Counted from the first letter of the stretch, positions 24,421 to 35,560 are shown. The stretch: DNA of 64,000 nucleotides from Unio delphinus (GCA_029339505.1 JAQISU010000115.1:13389501-13453500), one strand, 5' to 3'. Numbers and translations: made by a program. The notes: a model not told the origin generated them from the sequence alone.

Positions 24421-24612
24421 GAGGCCCCAAGTGGTTTAAAGTACTCACCGTTACGGATGTCGGCATTGGTTCGAGTCTCTGGTTAGGCCATTGTTAATAT
24501 GCAAGAAAGCTTACCAGTGCCTTATTTATCTGGTGTTTGCACAGGTTCTTCCTCCAGTTTATACTGGCCGCCATGTATAGGCAATTAGTTGCTACAATAA
24601 TGACGTCAAACC
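24421..24612 (+). mobile_element. tRNA-derived SINE family 1, short diverged copy
   Basis: Has 'gaggccccaagtgg', a B box 'ttggttcgagtctctgg' and body blocks 'aagaaagcttaccagt' and 'tactggccgccatgtatagg'. Internal deletions make it shorter than the other copies. Confidence 0.75.
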
Positions 24613-24707
24613 AATCAATAATGTTCTTTCCTTGGTGTTTTGTTAATGCCGTAGATTTTATTTCTTGACGCAGACTACCTTTTCGCACGTTTTCTTTATT
24701 ATTACAG

Positions 24708-24792
24708 TTCTACCAAAGTTTGATGTCACCGTTCAGCTTCCTTCATATGGAACTCCAGATAATCCAGTACTGTCTGGCGTGGTCCGAGCCAG
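24708..24792 (+). CDS. Alpha-2-macroglobulin/TEP-like gene, exon 8 (MG3)
   Basis: Encodes VLPKFDVTVQLPSYG and then DNPVLSGVVRAR, an excellent match to the third macroglobulin domain (YVLPKFEVxVxxPxY...LxGxVxAx). Bounded by ATTACAG and GTAGAC. Entry phase 1, exit phase 2. Confidence 0.85.
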
Positions 24793-25074
24793 GTAGACGA
24801 GTTACTACATAGCTTGTTGATAATGTATGAGGCTTTATTGTATGGCAGATGGAAAGGAAAACTATAAACAAATATCCATTCTGACCACGTTACACTGTAG
24901 TGTTATCGAATTTATTTTATTATGCCTACTGTAAGTATGTGTTGTAGGAAATTGATATTTCCTGCCAAGAAGACATGGATTAGAATAAACGTTACAGCAA
25001 ATTGAGACAATTGTAATTGATTTCATTTTATTGTGTCGATGCTGAATCAGCGATTTATCCTTATCAAATATTAG

Positions 25075-25177
25075 ATTCACATTTGGAAGACCTGTTGAAG
25101 GTGTTTGCATGCCACGAATAGAGCGCCAGTACTATAACAGCATCTACGATCCAATCGCTCCTCATACACAGTTCACA
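25075..25177 (+). CDS. Alpha-2-macroglobulin/TEP-like gene, exon 9 (MG3/MG4)
   Basis: Encodes RFTFGRPVEGVCMPRIERQY and then NSIYDPIAPHTQFT, the 'YTYGKPVxGxxxV' segment of the family. Acceptor ATTAG, donor GTAAGT at 25178, phases 2 and 0. A cysteine replaces the usual alanine or threonine after 'EGV', which may be lineage-specific. Confidence 0.75.
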
Positions 25178-25735
25178 GTAAGTACACGCAGAGAAGTGGA
25201 TAAAAAGCTTCTTTTCAATTTTTTCTTCCATACATACAGTGACTATTTAAATCCAAATCTTGTTTTGTCGGAAAGCTGCAATAGCTGTAGAACAACGTGT
25301 TTAATAGGAACTAAATACGATCACATTGTAAGCTTGAACAATTTAGAAATTAAATTTAAAGTGGTTCATGGCGTGTTTTTGTTTCCTGACTTCAACATTA
25401 TCCTATCCTAAAATGAAAACTAATTTAATTAGAAACGAAAAGTAATGAATGCAAAATGTTGCCCAAAACCGGAATTTACTTTGACATGTTTAGAAAAAGG
25501 CGCAAAATACAAATATTCTGATTTGTTAAAAGACTGGTAAAAGTTTACTTTATAAACATGCTTTATACTGAGGTTACCTAAACCGAGTTGAACATGTTGA
25601 AAATATTCTGGTAGTAACTTTATTTGCCTACTAAGACCAACGCTCATATACGTTCTGGTAATTTACGGATGTTTGATCAGCGAACCTGCACATTTTAATT
25701 TTTTTATCTTGCATTCCATGTTTTTTTAAAAAAAG

Positions 25736-25960
25736 ATCGACGGTGAAAGGACCTTCACAATACCAAAGAGCTTCTTAAAGAGGTTGTCACGTGACGTTGA
25801 GAATGAGTCATTCCGTGTGATAGCCAACGTCAAAGAAACGTCGACGGGTGCAACTGAAAGCGGCGATGAAACCATCACCTACTACCCCGATAAAATAAAA
25901 TTGGAGTTTGCGCCGTACATGACGGATAGTTCCAAGACAGGGTTTCCTTATCACGTTGCT
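25736..25960 (+). CDS. Alpha-2-macroglobulin/TEP-like gene, exon 10 (MG4/MG5)
   Basis: A 75-codon, phase 0-0 exon. It reads IDGERTFTIPKSFLKRLSRD, a FRVIANVKETSTGATESGDE block, then YYPDKIKLEFAPYMTDSSKT and GFPYHVA. This matches the MG4-to-MG5 join of the family (VTETxTGxxxSGxxxIxxYxDxxKLEF...KPGLPYxVxVxV). The frame is fully open. Donor GTTAGT at 25961. Confidence 0.8.
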
Positions 25961-26420
25961 GTTAGTATATTACAGCCCAATAAATGGTGATTGGGTTGGA
26001 TTGTGGGGCAATCCATTAAAATACAATACACGAATTGTAATGAATTCACTTAATCCATAAATACTTTTTGGAATAAACAATAATCCACAACCATTACAAT
26101 AATTTCGCATACTTTGAAAATGAAAATAAATTAATCCATGTCCTTAACATATACACCAATTATTTTAAAAATTAGACGAGAATCTAATTTTTATAGTTTA
26201 AAAACTCCTGCAGTCTCAAGTTGACATATTTGTGGAAACTTGCATCTAGCTGCCAGCGTTTAGAATTTAGTTTCAATGATAGTATGCCAAGCAAGACGAA
26301 GGCTTTGAACAAATTCGTACTCTAACAATATGTAGGCCATTTTCGGAGTGGAGTTTTGTGTACATGTATTAAAATTCGTTTGGTAACAGTAATGATGAAT
26401 ATTCACATATTTTATTATAG

Positions 26421-26663
26421 ATGAAAGTGACAGAGCCAGATAATCGCCCACTTATAAACTCAACGGAACTGTTAAAACTCAACATTACATAGTTCACAAA
26501 GAATGCGGATGAGAGAGGTTTCAACATGGATCCAGAATTCATCAGACCATTTCCTTCTGGAACAGTTATTTTTCTTCCACGCATGGAATATACCCCATCA
26601 CCGGATGGATTTGTAACCTTTGACCTGGATATTCCAGATTATGTTTTCACTGCTAGCATCTTG
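26421..26663 (+). pseudogene. Alpha-2-macroglobulin/TEP-like exon 11 with an in-frame stop
   Basis: Predicted 81-codon, phase 0-0 exon with good splice sites (TTATAG, GTATGT). It encodes MKVTEPDNRPLINSTELLKL and, after the break, FTKNADERGFNMDPEF and DGFVTFDLDIPDYVFTASIL, matching MG5. The codon at 26490-26492 is TAG in this frame. The sequence is family-like on both sides, so the stop looks like a nonsense change or an assembly error rather than a wrong frame. Confidence 0.65.
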
Positions 26664-27221
26664 GTATGTACTAGTTACCATTTTTGATTGTTATGATAGT
26701 ACTTTGTGTAGTGTACGATAGTATTTAACTACATTATCAATTCATCATAAAACAATTAAGACGTTCAGTACGTTTACAAATTCTGAATGAGAAACCGTCA
26801 AATATGGTCGAAATGTTTACAGATGTATACAACAATACCAATGTGCCATCGTGGCATTAATCATAACTGCTTGGGCATCATTAGAATGTATTTCAATCGG
26901 ACATATTAATGCATAAATAACTTATTCGGGGCCCATCATGGTTGTAAACACAAACTGCTTTGTATAGAACTTTACAAAAGCGCCTCATGGAAATAAACAA
27001 ACTGCTTCATAGCATTGGTGCGAGCAGAATGTATGTTTAAGGAAGTGACTGATGCCATTCACGAGTGATCTATTAAGAAATGTTGCATGTTGAAGTTAAA
27101 ACAATGTTGAAGTGTAATTTGCTACACAAACGAAATTTATGTGAATTATAAGACCACCAATAATACTATTATAACTGTTGGATAAGAATGTATGGAAATA
27201 TTCTATACTGAAAACTGTTAG

Positions 27222-27462
27222 TTGTTGTTGTTGAAGGGCTTAACGCCATTTTTCAGCACACGATAGGCTATACATGGCGGCCAGTATTATTGGTGGAGGA
27301 AGAACCCAGGAAAAACCCCGGATAGAAACACCGACCCACCAAAAGCTACTGGCAAGCTTTCTCTCATAAGCCGAAGGTTAGACTCGAACGCATGCAAACA
27401 AAGGTGAGATGGCAGTGATCCATAACGGAGAGCGCTCTACACCACACGGCCACTCGGATCCC
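27222..27462 (-). mobile_element. tRNA-derived SINE family 1 on the minus strand, with target duplication
   Basis: Reverse-oriented copy ending in 'gttgttgttgttgaagggc' at low coordinates (its tail) and starting 'gatccgagtggcc' at the high end. A 14-bp target duplication CTGAAAAC(T/G)GTTAG at 27208-27221 and 27463-27476 has one mismatch. Confidence 0.9.
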
Positions 27463-27865
27463 CTGAAAACGGTTAGAAAGGGGCTTGTACGACAGAGTTA
27501 TAACAAAGCAATTACAAGCAAACAGTTAATGTGAACGAGCACTTCAAATTGAGTGGTTCCCAAATTGAGTGGTAACGCCTCGCCCCCCCCCCCTCCCGCC
27601 CCCACCACCGCTTGTGGCACGAGAGATTATCGAGGGAGGCGCTAATGTTGAATAATGTTTTTTTAATGGGTAAGGTAAGTGGGCATTGCGGAGAACCAAG
27701 GAGGCGGTGGCCCAAAAACGTTTGGGAATCACTGTTTTAATTCATTCAACCTTTTCAGTTCTCAAGATTTTCATAAACTATAATGTATTTCAAAATTTAA
27801 TTATAAAGGTTTATCGCTAACAGATACTAAATACTACGTTTGAAAATCTATATGATTCATTTAAG

Positions 27866-27964
27866 GCAGAGTTTGGTGAAAGTAAAGTTTACAAAGACAT
27901 CATCAGCTTTCAGTCACCATCCAAAACTTTCTTGAAAGTGGATCTTTTGACAGAAATACCAAAG
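27866..27964 (+). CDS. Alpha-2-macroglobulin/TEP-like gene, exon 12 (MG5/MG6)
   Basis: Encodes AEFGESKVYKDIISFQSPSK and then TFLKVDLLTEIPK, the 'AEYxxxxVYxxxxxxxSPSKxxLxVxL' segment at the MG5/MG6 border. Acceptor TTTAAG, donor GTAAGC, phase 0-0, frame open. Confidence 0.75.
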
Positions 27965-28437
27965 GTAAGCATTTTTCTTACCTGTCTATAATTGCAACTG
28001 GAACATTATAAATAAGGTGCTACATTTGTTTTATAAAACTAAAAACATTCATTTATGCACGCGTTCAATGATTAACAAACGGATAATAATGATAATAACC
28101 AATAACCAAAATATTTTGCTATTCCCATGGCGTTTGTGAAACAATGTTATGGTCACCATCTAGTAGGCATAATTATGATATTTGGTTGCAATAAAATAAT
28201 TGAAAAATGTTTAAGTAAGAGACGGCAGACTAGATTCCATGACAACCGCTTGAAATAATTTGTGTAGACCATGTGAATGCTAACAGTATTCTAACTGAAG
28301 TCTTACACGGCATTTGTGTTACAGCTTATATAAAATTGAAACTATAGTTTTCGTTGCATTATGGTAGAAACGGCTGGGAGCTTAATAGCTGTAGAACCTT
28401 AGAATATCATCTGAAGTGTTTTCCTCATAATTTTCAG

Positions 28438-28500
28438 ATAGGAAAAAATGCAGTATTCAGTGTCACCGGAAGTGAAGTCCCTGGGAAAGTGACATACCAT
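28438..28500 (+). CDS. Alpha-2-macroglobulin/TEP-like gene, exon 13 (MG6)
   Basis: Encodes IGKNAVFSVTGSEVPGKVTY before a GTACGT donor at 28501, matching the 'VGxxxxFxVxxxxxxxxxxYxV' segment of MG6. Acceptor TTTTCAG at 28437. Phase 0-0. Confidence 0.7.
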
Positions 28501-28680
28501 GTACGTAATTCTCGTGCATCTTCTTCTTGTAGCATAATGGCCATGTTGCATACAAATGGAATTATTCTGAATTATTTTATTTTCGGTACCAGACTGCACA
28601 TATTCGAAGATCAAACCTCCTGTAAGTATTTAATTTCAAAGTATGAAAGTGACTTTTGTTTTCCTTTGCATCCATCTCAG

Positions 28681-28795
28681 CATTGCAGTACATGTGTCAC
28701 GCGGTACGAAAGAATAATGGTACGTTCGAACGGGGTAAACGCTATCATGATGGATTCATCTAAATTTGCAGCAGCCAAAATCATGTCAGCGTATG
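28681..28795 (+). CDS. Alpha-2-macroglobulin/TEP-like gene, putative exon 14 (MG6)
   Basis: After a CATCTCAG acceptor the frame includes CVTRYERIMVRS and FAAAKIMSAYGI, comparable with the 'SRGxIV...xxxxMxPxAxLxVYY' part of MG6. The spacing between the blocks is short compared with the family. A donor GTATAA is at 28796. No later exon (bait region, GCGEQ thioester, receptor-binding domain) was recognised downstream within the window. Confidence 0.45.
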
Positions 28796-28799
28796 GTAT

Positions 28800-29545
28800 A
28801 ATGAACCTAATATACCTGTATGACAAGTTCTGAAATAGTTCTAATATTATGAATGCGCAGTAGTTTTAAAATAACTTAATCTTTACAAAATGGGAACACA
28901 TTATTTCGTTCAAAAAAAACTGACCAGTTAGGATTAAATTGAATCGTCTGTTTATTAAAAGTTCAAAGACCTCTTTTCAAGGAAAGTGAAATCGTACATC
29001 TGATCACACTCTACGTGGCGAACGGTGAAAAAAAATCTTTTGCGTTAAAATGATATTTGGAGGGAATGTGATAAAATCGGAATAAGATAGTCTACTTAAC
29101 ATGGTCTATTGTATATTCATCATCCTTTTGAAAAGTGTTTGAGCGCTCTTGACTCAAGAGAATAGGTTTAAAGTGCATTTGCTTTCTTTATACAATTTAA
29201 CATTATCTTGAGAACGAGTTGTTCCATTCTTGTTTTTAATCCCTGTTACCATGTGGTAATGAGTTTCTGAAGTGAAACTACACTTCGTTCCTTGTAAATC
29301 GTGGTAAACCATATAAGAATTTGGTACTTCCTTTAGACAAGTACAAATTGCTCTACAGACATTGTAACATATTGTTATCCTTCTCTAGTAATTCTTCCGT
29401 AGTGAATACTCTATTCTCGCACTTAATCCATTCCTTCTTGATGTGAAAGTTAAGAATCAAAGGATAAATCACAGTGCCGTAAACGTTGTTCCATTGAATG
29501 TAATCCATTCTGAATAACACGACCGCACTGAATGAAATCCAAGTA
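28800..29545. other. No gene recognised
   Basis: The minus strand between about 29340 and 29530 has an open frame (VTWISFSAVVLFRMDYIQWN, continuing) of about 60 codons with no recognisable family. It may be chance or an exon of an unplaced gene. Confidence 0.4.
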
Positions 29546-29549
29546 ACAA

Positions 29550-29890
29550 GTGAGAGGCGGGTTTCAACAAAAACATTTTACCGATTTAAAAACCACATAT
29601 CATAAAAACATTACAACGATTAAACAAGTCAATGAAAATTTTAAAAAAAACGAAGAAATTACAGCAATATTAGATTTTTACAACACGTTGGAACAAAATG
29701 AAAAACGTTTACAAGAAATTAATAAACAACAACAACAACGCGATGAAGAAATCAAACAACGTACAGCCACGATAACACAACAAGAAACTACAATACAACA
29801 ATAAATTACAACAATACAACAAGAAACTATTAACCACAATAAGAAAACGGAACAACAACTAATAGATTTAATCGAGCAGCAAAAATAAAT
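29550..29890 (+). pseudogene. Glutamine-rich coiled-coil ORF, unrecognised
   Basis: Open 84-codon frame, interrupted by a stop at 29802 and continuing with the same character to about 29886. It is rich in Q, E, K and N with heptad-like spacing (LDFYNTLEQNEKRLQEINK, then repeated TITQQET and TIQQ). It lies between the end of the macroglobulin-like exons and the LINE that interrupts the viral helicase. It could belong to the viral element (compare the Q-rich stretch near 2300) or be unrelated low-complexity coding. No function can be assigned. Confidence 0.35.
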
Positions 29891-30041
29891 TATCTCCGAT
29901 GATGAGAAAATACCAGAGATGTTCCCCAGAAATCCTATGGGGTTTTCCACGGAAACAAATATTTGTTCTCAGTGAAATTCTGTGAATTTCCAATGAAGCA
30001 TCCATAGGATTTTCAATCATCCAGCAACATTTTTTGACGTC

Positions 30042-31121
30042 TTGTTCCTGACAGAAACTTTGCTACATGCCGCAGGTGATGAATCTAAGTGTGTGGATTT
30101 AACACCCAGCGAAAACTCCATCAAATCGTTCCCTCGCAACTCTCGCGGAGGTGGAATTGCTGTAATTACAAAGAATTCCATGATCAAATGCCTTAAGTAC
30201 AACACAACCTTCAATTTCTGCCACACATCGTTTGAACTAGTCCAAACAACGCTCACACTGGAACAAAGGTCAGTCCATTTTTTTCTGTCTCTAACGTCCT
30301 CTTCCTAGTAGAAAAAACAAGATGACAGAATCTCTCTTTTTGGAGCAGTTTCCAAATATTCTAGAGTATGGAAATTCGATAGGTGGCAACCTAATTATTC
30401 TTGGAGATTTCAGCTTTCACTTTGACTGTCCTGGTAAACCATAAATGTAAAAACTCCTAGATTCCATTCATGTTTTCAATCTTAAACAGTCAGTTAACCA
30501 ACCTACCAATATACTTGGTTACATTTTAGACTGGTTTCTTTATAGACCTGATGATAATATTTTGCAATCCACCCTTGTATCCCACGAACTTGCATCGGAT
30601 CACCTCTGCATTGTATGCCATCTCGACGTATCAGTCCCTAACCCTACACCTCTATTTGCTACTAAGAGAAACCTCCGTATGATAAATAGAACCAAATTCA
30701 TGCATGACATCAAAGAAAACCTAACAACTTTCTTACATCCAACAGCGGAACAACTTAATTGCCTGCGTTCATTGCTTGAAAAACATGCCCCAGCCACCAA
30801 ATGCAGAGTATCAATAAAAAGTGTTCTCCATGGTATAGCAGTGTTAGGGACCAGCTTCGCACTGCTAAAAGATATCGCCGAAAAGCAGAGAGGCTTTGGC
30901 TTTCCACCAGACTCACTATTCATAAACAAAACTACGAAGCCGCTAAGAAGAACGTCACAAACATAGTCCATTTAGCCAAATCATCCCACTACAGTATAAA
31001 GATCACAGAGAGTTGCAGCTGCAAAGATCTCTTCGAGATAACTAACAAACTAATGTCAAGGAACAAATGTAAACCACTTCCATCAACCTTCTCTCCACTA
31101 GACCTACCAGACCAATTTTAA
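30042..31121 (+). pseudogene. LINE endonuclease and linker region, frame-broken
   Basis: The first frame carries LTETLLHAAGDESKCVDLTP and SRGGGIAVITKNS, the central part of an APE-type LINE endonuclease. The strands with GDFSFHFDCPG (near 30400) and SHELASDHLCIVCHL (near 30580, the terminal SDH motif) are in other frames. The linker with RDQLRTAKRYRRKAERLW and YEAAKKNV follows at 30801-31121. Damage is moderate, suggesting an old but recognisable insertion. Confidence 0.75.
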
Positions 31122-31270
31122 ATTTCTTCTATGACAAAGTACAAACCATTAGAGATTCGCTTGACAGCACAATTTCAAGTGATTCGTCACCATACAGTTA
31201 TGATGCAGACTTTCAGCGACAACCGTTAGGAGCATTTGAACCTGTTTCTATTGATTTAGTACGAAAAATC

Positions 31271-32855
31271 GTGATGAAATGTGCACCAAAGTCTTGTGAA
31301 CTTGATCCAATCCCGACATCACTGCTGCTTGAATGCTTAGATCCAATATTGCCTTCACTAACTGATGTTATTAATATCTCTCTCTCATCAGGGGAATTCC
31401 CATCATTTTTCAAAACTGCCATCGTAAAGCCACTGCTGAAGAAACCAACACTGGACCATAACGATTTAAAGAACTACTGCCCAGTTTCTAATCTCCCATT
31501 CATATCAAAAATCTTAGAAAAGGTTGTTCTAACTCTGCTTGTATCTCGATTGAATTCAGACAGTCTTTTTAGCAAAGTACAGTCTGCATATCGCCCTTGC
31601 CACAATACAGAAACTACTCTTCTAAACGTATTTAGTGACATTCTCTCTGCTTTGGATAGTGGAAAGATTACAGACCTCACTCTCCTGGATTTATCTGCAG
31701 CATTTGACACAATAGATCGTGATATATTACTTCACCGTCTCCAGCATGTATTTGGCATTCAGAATATAGCCTTACAGTGGTTCAAGTCCTACTTAGTCAA
31801 CAGGAGACAAATTATACCTGCAAATGGAATACACTCCAGTCCAGTTGACGTATGTTGTGGTGTTCGACAGGGATGTGTTCTTGGACCTGTTCTCTTCATT
31901 CTGTATACTCAGCCGCTCTCAAGTGTCATAGATCATCACCCAGTGTCGCACAAATTGTATGCTGATGACACCCAAATATACAAGTCTAGCCACCCAACTG
32001 ATGTTGATGCTACCATCCATGGAGTAGAGAAGTGCATTTCTGATGTGAAATCATGGATGACATGTAACAAGCTGCAGATGAATGATGATAAAACGTAGGC
32101 TATTTTGATCACAACACAAAGACTTTCTCATTCACATCCTTTACCTCAGACAATAGATATCAGCAACACCAACATTAAATTCTCAGTCAGTACGGAACCT
32201 AGGCGTTACTCTAGACAGTACTCTCACATTGCACCAACATGTCATGAACACATGCAAGGCTGCATATCTTTCAGTTGATGCCACTAAAACACTTGTGTGT
32301 TCATTAGTACTTTCAAGACTGGACTATTGCAACTCAATTCTGTCTGGTTCGTTACAATATTTACTCCAGAAACTTCAACAAGTTCAAAACACAGCTGCAC
32401 GGATCATCTTTAGAGTACCTCGATCAGAGCACACCTCACCACTGCTCTGTACCCTACACTGGCTATCAATTCGATACAGAATCAAACACAAAATTTGTTC
32501 TCTGTGCTATGTTTCAATGACAGACTCCAGTCCAACATACCTATCCAGCCTCGCCCATGTGTACACATCAGCTAGATCCTTACGCTCTTCTTCTGATAAT
32601 TGTATACTCATTGTTCCCAAGGTAAAAACAAAGTCATATGGAGAAAGTTCGTTTGCACACCAGGCTCGACGACGTGGAACGAATTGCCCATTGAAATTAG
32701 ACACAAAGACACAGTGGTCCCTTTTAAGAGTGCTCTTAAGACTCACCTGTTTCGACTGCAGGGACAAACTTAGCGACCTAATCATGTTTTGTATCTTATA
32801 TGTTTTTATTTTTTACAATTTCATTGTTTTTGTCAGTTGTTGTTCTGTAGTGTAG
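31271..32855 (+). pseudogene. LINE reverse transcriptase, two open blocks
   Basis: Block 1 (31271-32095) carries the fingers-palm motifs: CELDPIPTSLL, KNYCPVSNLPFISKILEKVV, SAYRPCHNTETTLL, LDLSAAFDTID (motif A), VRQGCVLGPVLFILYT (motif B) and the catalytic YADD (motif C). A TAG at 32096 ends it. Block 2 (32229-32855) has the thumb and C-terminal LSRLDYCNSIL and QNTAARIIFR region typical of CR1/L2-clade elements. The YADD is intact, but the protein is split, so the copy cannot be active. Confidence 0.85.
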
Positions 32856-32920
32856 TTTTATCATTATTGACGGTGTAAAGCGCTTAGAGCTTTGAAACAT
32901 TAGGCGCTATATAAAGTCCT

Positions 32921-32931
32921 CATTATTATTA

Positions 32932-32985
<54 letters not shown>
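32921..32985. repeat. (ATT)n LINE tail
   Basis: About 20 ATT units directly after the LINE 3' UTR end (aggcgctatataaagtcc). Confidence 0.95.
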
Positions 32986-32986
<1 letters not shown>

Positions 32987-32987
32987 C

Positions 32988-34030
32988 ATAGTTTCTTTCG
33001 ATGGAGTGGAGATAAGTGGACTTCAGATCGCATGGGGACAAAATATATCCCTGGGATAGTTTTGTGGGATGAAGCGTGTACAGTATCGTTGACGTTGTTA
33101 AAAAAATTTATTGGTTGGTTGTTGACGGAAAACACCGCGGTGATTATGTGCGGCGATCACGGTCAACCACCACCATTTACCGGATTATTTCGACATCATT
33201 GGCCGAAAAACATCGTGGACTACTACGAAGAAATCAAAACAGGTCATCGATGACTCGATGAAGAACTGAAATCATTAAAATATGCGATAAGGCTACAATA
33301 AAATGACATACAGTGTGAAATTCTGGGACACATGGAAACCATCCAATTTAATTGTCGCTAGCAGAAAAAAATATAAGAAATCTTATCCAGATGAAATTGT
33401 TTTATCTCCACGAAGAAAAATTCCCGATTGAGTCAGTTCCGTTAGGTTACCGACCCAAGGATACACGACAACAAAATATCCTTCTTGATATTCCAGGGAA
33501 ATCTGAACGTCAAGAACTTGTGTTGAATAATATTGTGTTGGTTGATATCTCTGTGATCAGAAATGCAATAAACGCAAGTAGTTCTCCATGGGTGCTAGGA
33601 TACGCAATAACGATACACTCATCACAAGGATTGACTCTCACCGATACTATTATGTGGATCATCGATGACTTCATCGAGTGGTCAAATTTAATGTATCTTG
33701 CTGTGTCACGAGTACGAAGAATAAATTAACTTTGACGAGTTTATGTTAATTTCAACAACGACAAAATTATCACTGACTTAAACGATGATACCACGATAAG
33801 AAAAAAACAAGACAAAACAATAACAGAGAATTTGATCATGATGTCAATTTTATATTAACGATAAACAACAACAAAATAATCATTGTGCGAGTTGTAATTG
33901 TATCATGACATGGTCAGGAAAATCTCTCCATCAATTTACCGCAGATATAAAAGATAATAGTCGTGGTCATACCCGAGATAATGTAATATTGACATGTTTG
34001 GAATGTAACCGAAATCATTGTATTAATTAA
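32988..34030 (+). pseudogene. Viral SF1 helicase C-terminal half with HNH-like zinc domain
   Basis: The frame restarts after the LINE tail with SFFRWSGDKWTSDRMG, then GIVLWDEACTV (Walker B/motif II), CGDHGQPPPFTG (motif III) and DYYEEIKTGHR. After a break near 33255 the next open stretch (33352-33726) has YRPKDTRQQNILLDIPG, LGYAITIHSSQGLTL (motif V) and WSNLMYLAVSRVRRI (motif VI). A last frame near 33880-34030 has CASCNCIMTW and RGHTRDNVILTCLECNR, an HNH-type zinc fold. From memory, fused PolB/helicase/HNH proteins of this kind occur in Maverick-like elements of fungi and invertebrates. It meets the integrase gene tail to tail, with the stop codons overlapping by a few bases. Confidence 0.7.
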
Positions 34031-34982
34031 GACTAGTTGGTGGTAATTGAATATCATCTGGAATTACCTGTAATTGTTCACGGGTAAAACTTCGTTGTGG
34101 TGCAGTTGGGTCTAATTTATATAATACTGGTCTATTTTTAGATGTTACCGTGGAAAATATTTTATGTGTGGTGATACTCCATATCGGATCAGTTGATCTT
34201 TTTGTACCACCTTCAAGCTCACTAGGTTCATATAAATATCTCACTGTGATATTGATAGGTAGGATCTCTGATTGAAAATCTTTTTGAAAATAGTTGATTG
34301 ATTTTATATACTGTTCTGTTATCGCGATGCCAGGTTTCATATTTATATTCCTGGCAACCTCGTTGTTGATCGCTGCAACTACTTCCGGTAATCGTTTAAC
34401 CCATTCACGAGATCGTTTATCATCGATGAATTCCTTTGCGTATTGATAATGAAACAATTTATCCGCGAGCGTTCTATTAAATCGTTCAACAATTGCTTGG
34501 CCACCATGGATTGCAGTGTGTCCTCGTCGTATCATGGTGTTATGTTGCTCCATCGTTGATGATACTTCACCTTGAAATTCTTTACCATGATCAACTTTAA
34601 GAAGATTTGGCCATCGCAGAGAACCTCGACGATACTCTTTTTGAACGGAGAGGCAACGTCAGAAGAGGTCTTCATTGATAACGGTTCAGCTTCTTTGTAT
34701 CTTCTTGCTACATCAACAATGGTTAACGCATATTTGTAAACATGTTTTTTAATTGTGTCATGAGGCAGAAATAATATATCGGCTTGATGAACTTCATTGG
34801 GGGTATTAACATCGAATGACGCATATTGAATCTTTTTCGGAGGAGGTAGATAAATTTGCCATATAGCTTGTCGGGATAACCAATCAGCTGCTGTTATGTT
34901 TTACTTTAGCCGCGCTGTCGAGTTTATCTATTGCCGATTTACCTATGAAGTATCCGGTTGGAGAATAATAAATTTCTTCCAT
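34023..34982 (-). pseudogene. Maverick-type DDE integrase (two frameshifts)
   Basis: Starts at the ATG at 34982 with MEEIYYSPTGYFIGKSAIDK. A frameshift near 34890 is followed by ADWLSRQAIWQIYLPPPK and VHQADILFLPHD (first catalytic Asp), then YKYALTIVDVARRYKEAEPL. A second shift near 34635 precedes LLKVDHGKEFQGEV (second Asp) and GQAIVERFNRTLADKLF (catalytic Glu). The C-terminal part has VRYLYEPSELEGGTKRSTDP and SFTREQLQVIPDD, a conserved tail of these integrases. All three DDE residues are present; only the frame is broken. In this class the enzyme integrates the element into host DNA. Confidence 0.8.
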
Positions 34983-35482
34983 AATAAATACTATAACCCA
35001 GCATTAATTTACCTTTCATGGCCGTTTTTATTATCCAAGACGCTAATGTTTCTTTGAAGGTTTTATCCGGAATTGAATTTAACGCGTGGATCAATCTTAC
35101 ATCTGCGAGATGACGCTGTTCGAGATCACCATTTCGATACGCTATATCATGAACACGGCAAGCTTCATCGATGGAGTTTATTGGGTGTTCACCCGAGCGA
35201 GGATTATCTTGTTAGTTAAGTCTGATATCTAATAGTGTTCCTGGACCACAATAACTATATCCTGGAAGATGTTTTTCTCCTGGATACTTTGCCCATGGTG
35301 TTCCTGGTAATTTTGCTAACTTGGTGCCGATATCACCACCGCTTTTAAAAACAAATCTGGAAATTTTTTTTATACCGCACCGTGCACACTTGCCAGTGAT
35401 AGCTTCTGTTATTCTTTGTCGTGGTAGGTGTTGGATCAATCGTTGGTGTACAAGTCTTACATTTTACACAATATAGATCCAT
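34939..35482 (-). pseudogene. Parvovirus-VP1-type phospholipase A2 (one frameshift, one stop)
   Basis: The ATG at 35482 opens MDLYCVKCKTC. A frameshift near 35420 leads to GKCARCGIKKISRF, giving a CxxC...CxxC zinc-ribbon-like N-terminus. Next come LPGTPWAKYPGEKHLPGYSY and CGPGTLLDIRLN, holding the PLA2 calcium loop (YCGPGT). A TAA at 35212-35214 interrupts, then the same frame continues with EACRVHDIAYRNGD, the catalytic His-Asp motif (HDxxY). The C-terminus runs to 34939 and overlaps the integrase start by 44 bases. PLA2 domains of this kind help parvovirus particles leave endosomes. Presence in a Maverick-like element is established for some lineages. Confidence 0.7.
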
Positions 35483-35560
35483 AATATATTTAAGTTCTAT
35501 CTAATAGAAATTCACGATTTTTCGGCGTTTAAGAAACGAACACCTGTAAAACATCATCCG
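35483..35560. promoter_or_regulatory. Divergent intergenic region between PLA2 and ATPase genes
   Basis: Seventy-eight AT-rich bases separate two divergent start codons. No defined motif was recognised; the call is from geometry only. Confidence 0.3.

Larger units (their letters stand above)
30030..32985 (+). mobile_element. CR1/L2-like LINE, 5'-truncated, inserted in a viral helicase
   Basis: Order: apurinic endonuclease remnant (VLFLTETLLHAAGDESKCVD), linker, reverse transcriptase, 3' UTR, then an (ATT)n tail (32921-32985). The element starts mid-endonuclease, so it is 5'-truncated. Several frameshifts and stops (near 30290, 30450, 30860, 31120, 32096) make it inactive. The base after the ATT tail begins viral helicase sequence (SFFRWSGDKW), so the insertion point is within that gene. 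The matching upstream half of the helicase is not seen at the 5' side. Confidence 0.85.

Noticed and set aside
27544..27732. Gly/Arg-rich small ORF on the minus strand
   Set aside because: It is driven by a C-run and has no start context or conserved pattern.
30600..30971. 123-codon minus-strand frame in the LINE
   Set aside because: It is a reverse-strand shadow of the LINE linker region, without motifs.
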